DNA of 7,144 bases from Candidatus Binatia bacterium. Lineage in GTDB: Bacteria; Desulfobacterota_B; Binatia; UBA9968. Below, piece by piece: positions 1 to 4,870 of this stretch. Numbering within the stretch: position 1 is the first letter of the stretch; each line of letters starts with the position of its first letter. Location: positions 1 to 7,144 of the forward strand of contig JAICHC010000137.1 of NCBI GenBank assembly GCA_025922795.1. The letters run 5' to 3'. Under the pieces are notes generated by a model. The model was not told the origin of the DNA and made no database searches. It was given only the letters and a program-made list of their open reading frames with translations. The position numbers were made by a program, and so were the translations under genes.

Positions 1-78
1 ACCAACGCCACGGGCTGCCGCAACGGCAAAGGCGGCGACTGGGTCGATGTGTTCCTCAACTGGAGATACACGTTCTAG
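1..78 (+). CDS. C-terminal end of an outer-membrane beta-barrel protein (5' partial)
   Basis: Reading frame 1 is open from the window edge to a TAG stop and gives 25 residues ending in DVFLNWRYTF. The last strand alternates hydrophobic or aromatic residues with polar ones (V, L, W, Y, F) and ends in a C-terminal phenylalanine. This is the established beta-signal recognised by the BAM complex in outer-membrane beta-barrels. A Gly/Asn/Lys-rich stretch with one Cys just before it looks like a loop or turn. The specific family (porin, transporter or other barrel) cannot be told from this fragment. It is followed 29 bases later by a strong terminator, so it is the last gene of its transcript. Confidence 0.6.
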   Translation, partial: TNATGCRNGKGGDWVDVFLNWRYTF

Positions 79-107
79 TTCGCTGAAACGATTTTAGGAA
101 TAACCAA

Positions 108-140
108 AAAAGGGGGGGTCCCGCGACTCCCCCTTTTATT
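108..140 (+). terminator. Rho-independent terminator after the outer-membrane protein gene
   Basis: The arm AAAAGGGGG (108-116) pairs perfectly with CCCCCTTTT (129-137) around a 12-base loop, and TTTTATT follows. The A-run on the 5' side means it could also act on the minus strand. It lies 29 bases after the TAG at 76-78, where a terminator is expected. Confidence 0.85.
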
Positions 141-215
141 TGGCCTTCAACTCCCTGCGACCCTCGCCCGACGCGAGCGCAAGTGAAGGACAGGAATATC
201 TCTCGCGCAAAGCAT

Positions 216-284
216 GTCCTGAGCACACTCGAAGGAACGCAAACAAAACCAAAATCGATATTTCGACCCTTCGGCAGGCTCAGG
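216..284. repeat. Imperfect inverted repeat of the CCTGAGC...CGAAGG type
   Basis: CCTGAGC (218-224) pairs with GCTCAGG (278-284), and CGAAGG (230-235) pairs with CCTTCG (268-273). That is 13 matched pairs with a small internal mismatch (ACACT against GCAG) and a loop of about 32 bases. The unit CCTGAGC-n5-CGAAGG is of the kind scattered between genes in many environmental proteobacterial-type genomes (recalled, not searched). It is best read as a REP-like intergenic repeat. Confidence 0.6.
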
Positions 285-324
285 TGACCTCCGGCCCCTC
301 CGGCAGGGTCAGGGTAAACTCCGG
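267..324 (+). repeat. Two tandem degenerate copies of a 28-29 base repeat
   Basis: Copy 1 (267-294) and copy 2 (296-324) share the pattern CCCT-YCGGCAGG-N-TCAGG followed by T-RAM-CTCCGG-like bases, with a one-base length difference and a few substitutions. Copy 1 also forms the right arm of the inverted repeat at 216-284. Two copies with no spacer do not make a CRISPR. This looks like local duplication of an intergenic repeat unit. Confidence 0.55.
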
Positions 325-696
325 GAGAAATCTTTTTTGGCTTTTCGCATTGGTTGGAGATGATGAGCCTCGGCCGCGTCACGTCGCATTGTTGAGGCCG
401 TGGGGCGAGCCATCCCCATTTTTTGAGAGCTGTGTCACAGTCAATGAATATGCAACGCTCTCGGGGATTGCATAGACAATGCGAGAACTCTTCCCTCCGA
501 GGCAATTAGGGCGATCCCTGGGCAGATTTGACGGGAAGCTTTGCAGCGACAATGCTTATCGCAACCATTCGCCGATGGACTCTGTGCTGGTCTAGGAGTT
601 GGACCCTTGGAAGCCTCCATCCCCTTTACCGAAGCCTAACGCTAAGTTTTCGATGAATCTGATCAATGCTGCGGTGACGTTAAGCAGATTTACGCC

Positions 697-727
697 CGAC
701 GAGAATGTTCGTCGCAGTTATTTTTTT
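697..727 (+). terminator. Possible terminator: hairpin with a downstream T-run
   Basis: CGACGA (697-702) pairs perfectly with TCGTCG (709-714) around the loop GAATGT. A run of seven T starts at 721, six bases after the stem. The gap between stem and T-run is larger than usual, which weakens the call. No gene upstream on the plus strand obviously needs it, since the outer-membrane protein gene already has a terminator at 108-140. It may end a small unannotated transcript, or be chance. Confidence 0.35.
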
Positions 728-755
728 AGGCGCCAGAGGATTTCTGTAATCCGGC

Positions 756-785
756 TTGACAACAGATGTCACGCTAAAGTATACG
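756..785 (+). promoter_or_regulatory. Sigma-70-like promoter for the first lipoprotein/secreted-protein pair
   Basis: A perfect -35 hexamer TTGACA (756-761) is followed after 18 bases by TATACG (780-785), which matches four of six -10 positions including the TATA core. It lies 57 bases upstream of the ATG at 842, leaving a leader of about 50 bases. It is the best promoter-like match upstream of this gene. Confidence 0.6.
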
Positions 786-800
786 ACTAATGGTTTAGCG
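772..800. promoter_or_regulatory. Inverted repeat overlapping the -10 region (possible operator)
   Basis: CGCTAAA (772-778) and TTTAGCG (794-800) are perfect inverted copies with 15 bases between them. Their centres are about 22 bases apart, two helical turns, so a dimeric regulator could contact both on one DNA face. The site straddles the -10 element and the probable transcription start. A regulator bound here would more likely repress than activate. This reading is inferred from position only. Confidence 0.35.
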
Positions 801-841
801 ACTGATTAGACCTAAGTCTTATCAATAACAGGAGGGGTGTT

Positions 842-1246
842 ATGAAAAGTTTACTGCCAATCAGCGGGATAGCGGCTGTCTCGTTGATGTTTGCTTTGTC
901 TGCATGTTCGACGCAGGAGGAGATGGCGCCTAAGCCGGCGGCAGCACCAAAGGCTGCACCTGCATCGCAGGCCGCAGCGGCACCTGCAAAAGCCAAGGTT
1001 ACCAAAACAAAAGGTGATGTTGGTCTTTTGGATACGGAAAAAAATTATCTGATCCTCGTGACCAAGGAAGGGAAGCTCATTACTTTGGACTTCGACGAGA
1101 AAACCAAGGTGAGCAAGCGGACTCCGAGTCCGGCAAAAATGACGGATGTAGGGCTCGGCTCGAGCGCAACCGTGACTTACACGAAACAGGGCGATAAGAA
1201 CACCGCTACCGCCCTCCAGTACAACGCAAAAAAGGGCGGCGAGTAG
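842..1246 (+). CDS. Small lipoprotein, type A copy 1 (duplicated envelope module)
   Basis: This 134-residue protein has a type II signal peptide. A short basic start and hydrophobic stretch end in the lipobox LSAC with Cys22 as the lipidation site. Ser at +2 would favour outer-membrane sorting by the E. coli Lol rule. Residues about 23-55 form an Ala/Pro/Lys-rich linker, and about 56-134 form a domain shared with the three neighbouring paralogues. That domain holds GDVGLLDTEKNY, a KEGKL turn, LDFDEKTKV, a DVGLGSSA turn and YTKQGDKN, and the protein ends in KKGGE. Glycine turns between short strands suggest a small beta-barrel, reminiscent of DUF5666-like or OB-like domains; that is inference. 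No catalytic motif is visible, and Cys22 is the only cysteine. The start is fixed by AGGAGG at 830-835, six bases before ATG. The secreted paralogue follows 44 bases downstream in the same transcript. Function unknown. Confidence 0.9.
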   Translation: MKSLLPISGIAAVSLMFALSACSTQEEMAPKPAAAPKAAPASQAAAAPAKAKVTKTKGDVGLLDTEKNYLILVTKEGKLITLDFDEKTKVSKRTPSPAKMTDVGLGSSATVTYTKQGDKNTATALQYNAKKGGE

Positions 1247-1290
1247 TTTCTAATTACGAAGCTGGCGCGAAAAAAGGATCAGGAGGAAAA

Positions 1291-1644
1291 ATGAAAATTC
1301 GGAAATATCTGGTCATGGCTGCAGGAGCGGCGCTACTGACCGCGTTATCGGTCGCACCGTCGGTCGCACAGGAAAAGAAGGCTGCAAAAGCCAAGGCGGA
1401 AAAGATCACGGGTGATATTGGTCTCTTGGATACTGAAAAGAATTACATGATCGTCGTCACTAAAGACGGTAAGTTGGTAACCCTTGACTACAACGCCAAG
1501 ACGAAAGTCACAGCCATGGTGCCCGGCAAAGCGAAGATGTCGGACATTGGCCTTGGATCTGCTGCTTCTGTCCAGTACACCAAAAAGGGCGAAAAAAATT
1601 ATCTTAACGCGATCGAATATATCGCCAAGAAAGGCGGCGAATAA
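1291..1644 (+). CDS. Small secreted protein, type B copy 1 (paralogue of the preceding lipoprotein)
   Basis: This 117-residue protein has a classical Sec signal peptide: MKIRK, a hydrophobic core, and probable cleavage after PSVA at about residue 26. The mature chain starts QEKKAAKAKAEK and is very basic, with 17 Lys in about 91 residues and no Cys, His or Trp. The rest is the shared domain: GDIGLLDTEKNY, KDGKL, LDY, KTKV, DIGLGSAA, YTKKGEKN and a KKGGE tail. Compared with the lipoprotein it lacks the lipobox and the long Ala/Pro linker, so the same domain would be free in the periplasm. Type B marks against type A are VVTKD for LVTKE, LDY for LDF, and QYT for TYT. AGGAGG (1281-1286) lies four bases before ATG. 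It is co-directional with the lipoprotein and convergent with the kinase gene. Function unknown. Confidence 0.9.
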   Translation: MKIRKYLVMAAGAALLTALSVAPSVAQEKKAAKAKAEKITGDIGLLDTEKNYMIVVTKDGKLVTLDYNAKTKVTAMVPGKAKMSDIGLGSAASVQYTKKGEKNYLNAIEYIAKKGGE

Positions 1645-1693
1645 TCCTTTGGGCTTTCGAAGGGCTCCGTCACACGCCCTCTCTTTAGCTGTT

Positions 1694-1718
1694 TCGATCC
1701 CGGAATTGTCGGGAACGA
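1694..1718. other. Stem-loop between convergent genes
   Basis: TCGATCCCG (1694-1702) pairs with CGGGAACGA (1710-1718) with one A-A mismatch and the seven-base loop GAATTGT. It sits in the 129-base gap between the ends of the secreted-protein gene and the kinase gene. No T-run follows on either strand, so it is not a standard intrinsic terminator. It may protect 3' ends or help termination, and no better terminator is seen in this gap. Confidence 0.35.
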
Positions 1719-1773
1719 TGCGGGCAGATGAGGCCTCGGCTACCTGCAGAACTCGACAATGAAATTCTCGGAT

Positions 1774-2970
1774 TCATTCTGACAGAGACACGGCAAAGGA
1801 TAGATTCGTTCCCTGCCCGGGGGAGGACTTAACCGAAAGTTCTCCCCCGATTTCTTTGATTCTTTGCTCCATTCCACTCAAGCCGAATCCGGTCGCGTGT
1901 CGAACGTGGTCCGGGCTGAACCCCACGCCGTTGTCGGTTAAAAATCCTTCCAGGGTGCCGTTTTTTCGCCTTAACTGAATCTCGACCTTTGAGGCATGGG
2001 AATGGCGGGTCACGTTGGTTAACGCCTCACGTAGCACGTAATACACCTCGCGCTCGGTCTTGGGCGGAAGTGCGAGATCTTCCGGATCGCTCTCGAGAAT
2101 GACGTCGAGGCCCATGCCGTCGCGGAGGAAACGAGCTTCCTCGCGCAGCTTTTCAATCAGCGTACCGGCGACCAGAGGGTTGGATTGCTGGCCGGAGAGA
2201 AACTGGCGGATTTGCTTCATAGAATCCCTACTGAGTTCTTCCAGGGAACGTAACTCATCGGCGATTTCTTTTTGCGAATCCGACAGGCGTTTGCCACAAG
2301 CTTCTAAGCGCAGGATCAGAGTCGCGAGGGATTGCAGGATACCGTCGTGCAACTCGAAATTGATTCTGCGACGCTCCTGCAGCGCCGCCACTTCTCCGGC
2401 GGTTTTTGAGAGCGTCAGCAGCCGCTGGTTTTGTTGCCTCTCAAATTCGCTGATGTAACCGAAGATGCAGGCCAACACGAGCAAGTACAGGCTGCGCACG
2501 AGAAGTATGTCAATGCCAACCGGAGAACCCATGGACTCCGCCGCCAGGCTTAAGCGTACCACGACATAAAGCGTTACGCCGATCAGAGCGACGGGGATGC
2601 TGCCCCTGAGCCCCCAACGGATGCTCGCGGTGATAACCGGGAACGAATAATAAAAGAAGAACGGCGTGCGTGAGCCGCCAGTGGAAAAAACGATCACCGC
2701 AATCCACACGACGTCGAGCGAGTTCGTCAGAATACCAAGAGGCGATGAGGTGAGCTTGTTGTGCCACGCGAGATAGAGAACCGCCAGACTGTAAACAAAA
2801 AAGGAACTGAGCGAGATAAATGAGAGCTCCGGAAAAAGGGCGACGCGTTCCGGATTGAGTTGAATGACGACAACGGCGACGGCTGCGAAAGCCACCCGCA
2901 ACCACGCAACGGCTCGTTCTCTGCGAAGCAGCCATCCTTCCTCGGGTGTGATTTTATCGATTGCCGGCAT
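1774..2970 (-). CDS. Membrane sensor histidine kinase, NarL-type (HisKA_3/HATPase_c)
   Basis: This 398-residue kinase of a two-component system should autophosphorylate on His and pass phosphate to the regulator encoded just upstream. Hydrophobic segments near residues 20-38, 50-69, 80-96, 103-119, 122-143 and 153-173 suggest six membrane helices with only short loops. There is no large periplasmic domain and no PAS or HAMP domain is recognised. A linker helix with a basic QERRR stretch leads to the HisKA_3 dimerisation box, FELHDGILQSL, with phospho-acceptor His208. The ATPase domain has an N-box with Asn319 (REALTNVTRHS), a G1 box DNGVG (346-350) and a G2 box GFGLSG (361-366), so it looks active. 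A GAGGA-like ribosome site precedes the ATG. It lies 57 bases after the regulator gene, probably in one transcript. The signal is unknown; the intramembrane-type architecture suggests sensing in or at the membrane, perhaps through a partner. Confidence 0.93.
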   Translation of the reverse strand: MPAIDKITPEEGWLLRRERAVAWLRVAFAAVAVVVIQLNPERVALFPELSFISLSSFFVYSLAVLYLAWHNKLTSSPLGILTNSLDVVWIAVIVFSTGGSRTPFFFYYSFPVITASIRWGLRGSIPVALIGVTLYVVVRLSLAAESMGSPVGIDILLVRSLYLLVLACIFGYISEFERQQNQRLLTLSKTAGEVAALQERRRINFELHDGILQSLATLILRLEACGKRLSDSQKEIADELRSLEELSRDSMKQIRQFLSGQQSNPLVAGTLIEKLREEARFLRDGMGLDVILESDPEDLALPPKTEREVYYVLREALTNVTRHSHASKVEIQLRRKNGTLEGFLTDNGVGFSPDHVRHATGFGLSGMEQRIKEIGGELSVKSSPGQGTNLSFAVSLSE

Positions 2971-3027
2971 AGATTCCTCGCGAGCCGTCCATGATAGGCC
3001 TGCAGCTCACCGTTTTCGCCAACTGCG

Positions 3028-3690
3028 TCAGTTCGACTGTCCCATCAACATCAGCGCCGCCTTGAAGCGGTTGTTGACTTTGAGCTTATCGAAGATATTG
3101 GTGAGATCGGTTTTGACGGTTTTTTCGCTGATGAATATTTTTTTGCCGATCTCCTCATTGGTCATTCCCGCGGCGACAAGTTTTAAGATCTCCATCTCAC
3201 GCTTGGTGAGCGCCTTGATGCTTTCATCGACCTGGGGCGCTCCATCGCGGGCGCCCGCCTGAACGTGAGCGATTTCCTCAAAGGTCTCCCATGATGAGAT
3301 CTCTCGGTCAATCCAAAAGCCGCCGCCGTGTACGATCTTGATCGCCTGTAACAGGGTTGTCGAAGGGACACCTTTCGGGACGTAGCCCTTGGCGCCACCT
3401 TTCGCGGCGTTCAGAACATTTTCTTCATCTGAAAACGCGGTCAGTATCATGACTCGTGTGGCCGGACTCTTGGCGCCGACTTCGAGAAGATTCTGCACGA
3501 CGTCGCCTTTGGGCATCTTTAGATCCAGCAGCAACACGTCAGGCTTCGTGCGTTCGACAATTTTCGGAACTTCGTCGCCGTTGCCAGCTTCGCCGACTAC
3601 GAGAATATCTTTTTCGAGTGAGAGAATTTTTCTTAGGCCGTCGCGAAAAAGCGCGTGATCATCGGCGATTACGACTTTAATCGGTAACAT
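3028..3690 (-). CDS. NarL/FixJ-family response regulator (REC plus LuxR-type HTH)
   Basis: This is a 220-residue transcription regulator, partner of the downstream kinase. The receiver domain (about 1-118) has the acidic pair Asp10-Asp11, phospho-acceptor Asp56 in LLLDLKMP, Thr84 (ILTAF) and Lys106 (GYVPK), so phosphorylation should work. A linker of about 25 residues leads to a LuxR-type HTH at about 160-217, with the family's LTKREMEIL start and the recognition-helix region SEKTVKTDLTNIFDKL. I chose the ATG at 3690: GGGGTG lies about six bases before it, whereas the in-frame GTG at 3699 has no clear ribosome site; using that would add three residues. The gene heads a minus-strand regulator-kinase unit and is divergent from the second lipoprotein gene across a 250-base gap. 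Control of the flanking modules is a natural inference, not shown by the sequence. Confidence 0.93.
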   Translation of the reverse strand: MLPIKVVIADDHALFRDGLRKILSLEKDILVVGEAGNGDEVPKIVERTKPDVLLLDLKMPKGDVVQNLLEVGAKSPATRVMILTAFSDEENVLNAAKGGAKGYVPKGVPSTTLLQAIKIVHGGGFWIDREISSWETFEEIAHVQAGARDGAPQVDESIKALTKREMEILKLVAAGMTNEEIGKKIFISEKTVKTDLTNIFDKLKVNNRFKAALMLMGQSN

Positions 3691-3815
3691 ATTTTTCACC
3701 CCGCACTTAGGAACGAATAAAACTGCGACTTGGGTGAAAATACATCAATTCCAAGCGCATGCAAATCGCTGAATTGCCTTTAATTTTCGATCCTACAACT
3801 CTAGTCTTACCGAGG

Positions 3816-3832
3816 TTTCGGTTGATCCGAAA
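3816..3832. promoter_or_regulatory. Inverted repeat TTTCGG-n5-CCGAAA (possible operator)
   Basis: TTTCGG (3816-3821) and CCGAAA (3827-3832) are perfect inverted copies around TTGAT. The site is about midway between the divergent genes, upstream of the possible plus-strand -35. That position suits binding by a dimeric regulator such as the adjacent NarL-type protein. A six-base inverted pair of this kind can arise by chance in a region of this length. Confidence 0.35.
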
Positions 3833-3879
3833 TCCACAAATAAAATCCTACTTAAAGCGTATTGAGAAGGTGGTGGGGT

Positions 3880-3895
3880 CACGATAAACATCGTG
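3880..3895. promoter_or_regulatory. Inverted repeat CACGAT-AAAC-ATCGTG near the promoter
   Basis: The six-base arms are perfect inverted copies around AAAC. It overlaps the weak -10 proposed for the second lipoprotein gene. Its left half lies in GTCACGATAAA, which matches GTCACGCTAAA (768-778) at the promoter of the first lipoprotein gene at 10 of 11 positions. It could be an operator, or a small hairpin in the leader if transcription starts further upstream. Confidence 0.35.
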
Positions 3896-3940
3896 CCTGA
3901 CTTCAGTGAAATTTTTCAACTGTAACGGGAGGGAAATCAG

Positions 3941-4354
3941 ATGAAAAGGATTTTTCCAGCGGCCGGCGTAGCAGCGGCCTCTGTGATGTTCGTCTTGTCG
4001 TCGTGTTCGACTCAAGAAGAAATGGCGTCAAAGCCCGCGCCCAAGCCGGCGGCTCCGGCTCCGGCTGCCGCACCGGCTGCGGAAGCCAAGGCTCCAGCTA
4101 AGGCTAAGGCGGAGAAAGCGAAGGGTGACGTCGGATTGCTCGATACGGACAAGAACTACATGATTCTGGTCACCAAGGAAGGCAAGTTGGTGACATTGGA
4201 TTTTGATAACAAGACGAAAGTAACCCAAATCACTCCGACGCCGGGAAAGGTTACGGACATTGGTCTCGGCTCCTCGGCAAACGTGACCTATACCAAGTCT
4301 GGTGAGAAAAACGTTGCGTCCAGCGTCGAGTTTCGGCCGGCCAAGGGTGAATAG
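3941..4354 (+). CDS. Small lipoprotein, type A copy 2 (duplicated envelope module)
   Basis: This 137-residue paralogue of the lipoprotein at 842-1246 has the lipobox LSSC with Cys22 at the same position as copy 1. CSTQEEMA and KP follow in both copies, so the pair are clearly duplicates. Ser at +2 again suggests outer-membrane sorting. The Ala/Pro/Lys linker (about 30-58) is rearranged in sequence but kept in composition, as expected of a spacer. The shared domain follows: GDVGLLDTDKNY, KEGKL, LDFDNKTKV, DIGLGSSA, YTKSGEKN. The chain ends PAKGE, one Gly shorter than the other three paralogues. GGGAGGG lies seven bases before the ATG. It is divergent from the response regulator and starts a two-gene transcript ending at the terminator at 4788-4820. 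Function unknown. Confidence 0.9.
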   Translation: MKRIFPAAGVAAASVMFVLSSCSTQEEMASKPAPKPAAPAPAAAPAAEAKAPAKAKAEKAKGDVGLLDTDKNYMILVTKEGKLVTLDFDNKTKVTQITPTPGKVTDIGLGSSANVTYTKSGEKNVASSVEFRPAKGE

Positions 4355-4360
4355 TTAAAT

Positions 4361-4380
4361 GTTTGCCTGGCAAGGCAAAC
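4361..4380 (+). other. Perfect intercistronic hairpin between lipoprotein and secreted-protein genes
   Basis: GTTTGCCT (4361-4368) pairs perfectly with AGGCAAAC (4373-4380) around the loop GGCA. It starts six bases after the lipoprotein stop codon and ends ten bases before the next ribosome site. There is no T-run, so it is not an ordinary terminator. Such hairpins can stabilise the upstream message or set the ratio of two proteins from one transcript. The first module has no equivalent hairpin in its 44-base gap. Confidence 0.6.
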
Positions 4381-4405
4381 CTACTTGACGAGGAGGAATA
4401 CGTCG

Positions 4406-4756
4406 ATGTTGAAACGAATGAGAGCTTTACTACTGATGGCAGCAGTGATCTTAGCTTTGGGGGCATCGGCTTCGATCGCTCAGGAGAAAAAAGCCGAGAA
4501 GGCGAAAGCCGAGAAAGTTTCGGGCGATATAGGATTGCTCGACACCGAGAAGAACTACATGATTGTCGTGACCAAAGACGGCAAACTCGTAACGCTCGAT
4601 TACACCCAGAAGACCAAGGTCACCGAACTCAAATCAAGCAATGCTAAAATGTCCGATATTGGGCTGGGCTCTGCGGCGACGGTGCAATATACGAAGAAAG
4701 GCGAAAAGAATTACCTCTCGAGCATCGAGTTCATACCGGCAAAAGGCGGCGAATAG
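4406..4756 (+). CDS. Small secreted protein, type B copy 2 (paralogue of the preceding lipoprotein)
   Basis: This 116-residue protein is the counterpart of the one at 1291-1644. It has a Sec signal peptide (MLKRMR, a hydrophobic core, probable cleavage after SASIA at about residue 25) and the mature start QEKKAEKAKAEK. The shared domain of 27 residues from GDIGLLDT to LDY is identical to copy 1, yet 18 of those 27 codons use a different synonymous codon. After it come KTKV, AKMSDIGLGSAA and YTKKGEKNYL, and the tail is PAKGGE. No cysteine is present. I start at the ATG at 4406 because AGGAGG (4391-4396) lies nine bases before it; an in-frame TTG at 4385 lies upstream of that site and is unlikely. 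It is the last gene of its transcript, convergent with the dksA-type gene. Function unknown. Confidence 0.9.
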   Translation: MLKRMRALLLMAAVILALGASASIAQEKKAEKAKAEKVSGDIGLLDTEKNYMIVVTKDGKLVTLDYTQKTKVTELKSSNAKMSDIGLGSAATVQYTKKGEKNYLSSIEFIPAKGGE

Positions 4757-4787
4757 GCAGCGAAGATAATACGCGAAAAGTCGCAAT

Positions 4788-4820
4788 AAAAAGGGCACGA
4801 CGAAAGTCGTGCCCTTTTTT
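4788..4820. terminator. Bidirectional intrinsic terminator with GAAA tetraloop
   Basis: AAAAAGGGCACGAC (4788-4801) pairs perfectly over 14 bases with GTCGTGCCCTTTTT (4806-4819), closed by a stable GAAA tetraloop. T-runs lie on both strands. It sits between the ends of the convergent secreted-protein and dksA-type genes, so it should end both transcripts. It is the strongest terminator in the window. Confidence 0.95.
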
Positions 4821-4870
4821 GGTTCAGCGATGATTACGTCGGGTGATCTAACCCAAGATGAAGACGCGCA

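Larger units (their letters stand above)
141..755. other. Long intergenic region without a convincing gene
   Basis: No reading frame here has both a good ribosome binding site and a protein-like composition. The open frames at 56-505 (minus) and 140-475 (plus) run straight through repeats and the terminator and read as Arg/Ser/Pro-rich shadow sequence. The frame at 599-790 starts with TTG and has no Shine-Dalgarno sequence. What can be seen is a cluster of degenerate short repeats (216-324), a hairpin with a T-run (697-727), and the promoter of the next gene from 756 on. Nothing recognisable is seen between about 325 and 696. Confidence 0.6.
3691..3940. promoter_or_regulatory. Divergent control region between regulator and second lipoprotein gene
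   Basis: These 250 bases should hold promoters for both directions. For the plus strand a possible -35 TTGAGA (3862-3867, five of six) is followed after 17 bases by TAAACA (3885-3890), a poor -10. No clear promoter was found for the minus strand, as expected if an activator is needed. Two inverted repeats (3816-3832 and 3880-3895) are listed separately. GGGAGGG at 3927-3933 is the ribosome site of the lipoprotein gene. Confidence 0.5.

Noticed and set aside
267..324. CRISPR-like direct repeats
   Set aside because: Only two imperfect copies placed one base apart with no spacer, and no cas genes in the window.
56..505. Open frames at 56-505 (minus) and 140-475 (plus) as genes
   Set aside because: They run through the terminator and the repeat cluster, overlap each other, have no ribosome site and read as Arg/Ser/Pro-rich shadow sequence.
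599..790. 63-residue open frame on the plus strand
   Set aside because: TTG start without a Shine-Dalgarno sequence, no recognisable features, and it runs through the hairpin at 697-714 and the promoter at 756-785.
1369..1407. Lys/Ala-rich stretches as histone H1-like DNA-binding proteins
   Set aside because: All four proteins carry export signals (lipobox or Sec), so the basic stretches are outside the cytoplasm and better read as linkers.
842..1644. Toxin-antitoxin or bacteriocin pair
   Set aside because: Both proteins share the same domain and both are exported with ordinary signal peptides; there is no double-glycine leader, immunity-type gene or transporter.
1661..1680. AGGGC/GCCCT hairpin as terminator of the first module
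   Set aside because: Only five base pairs with a ten-base loop and no proper T-run.
3691..3699. GTG at 3699 as the start of the response regulator
   Set aside because: No clear ribosome site before it, whereas GGGGTG sits about six bases before the ATG at 3690. The difference is only three residues.
4385..4405. TTG at 4385 as the start of the second secreted protein
   Set aside because: It lies upstream of the strong AGGAGG at 4391-4396, and starting at the ATG at 4406 gives a proper signal peptide matching its paralogue.
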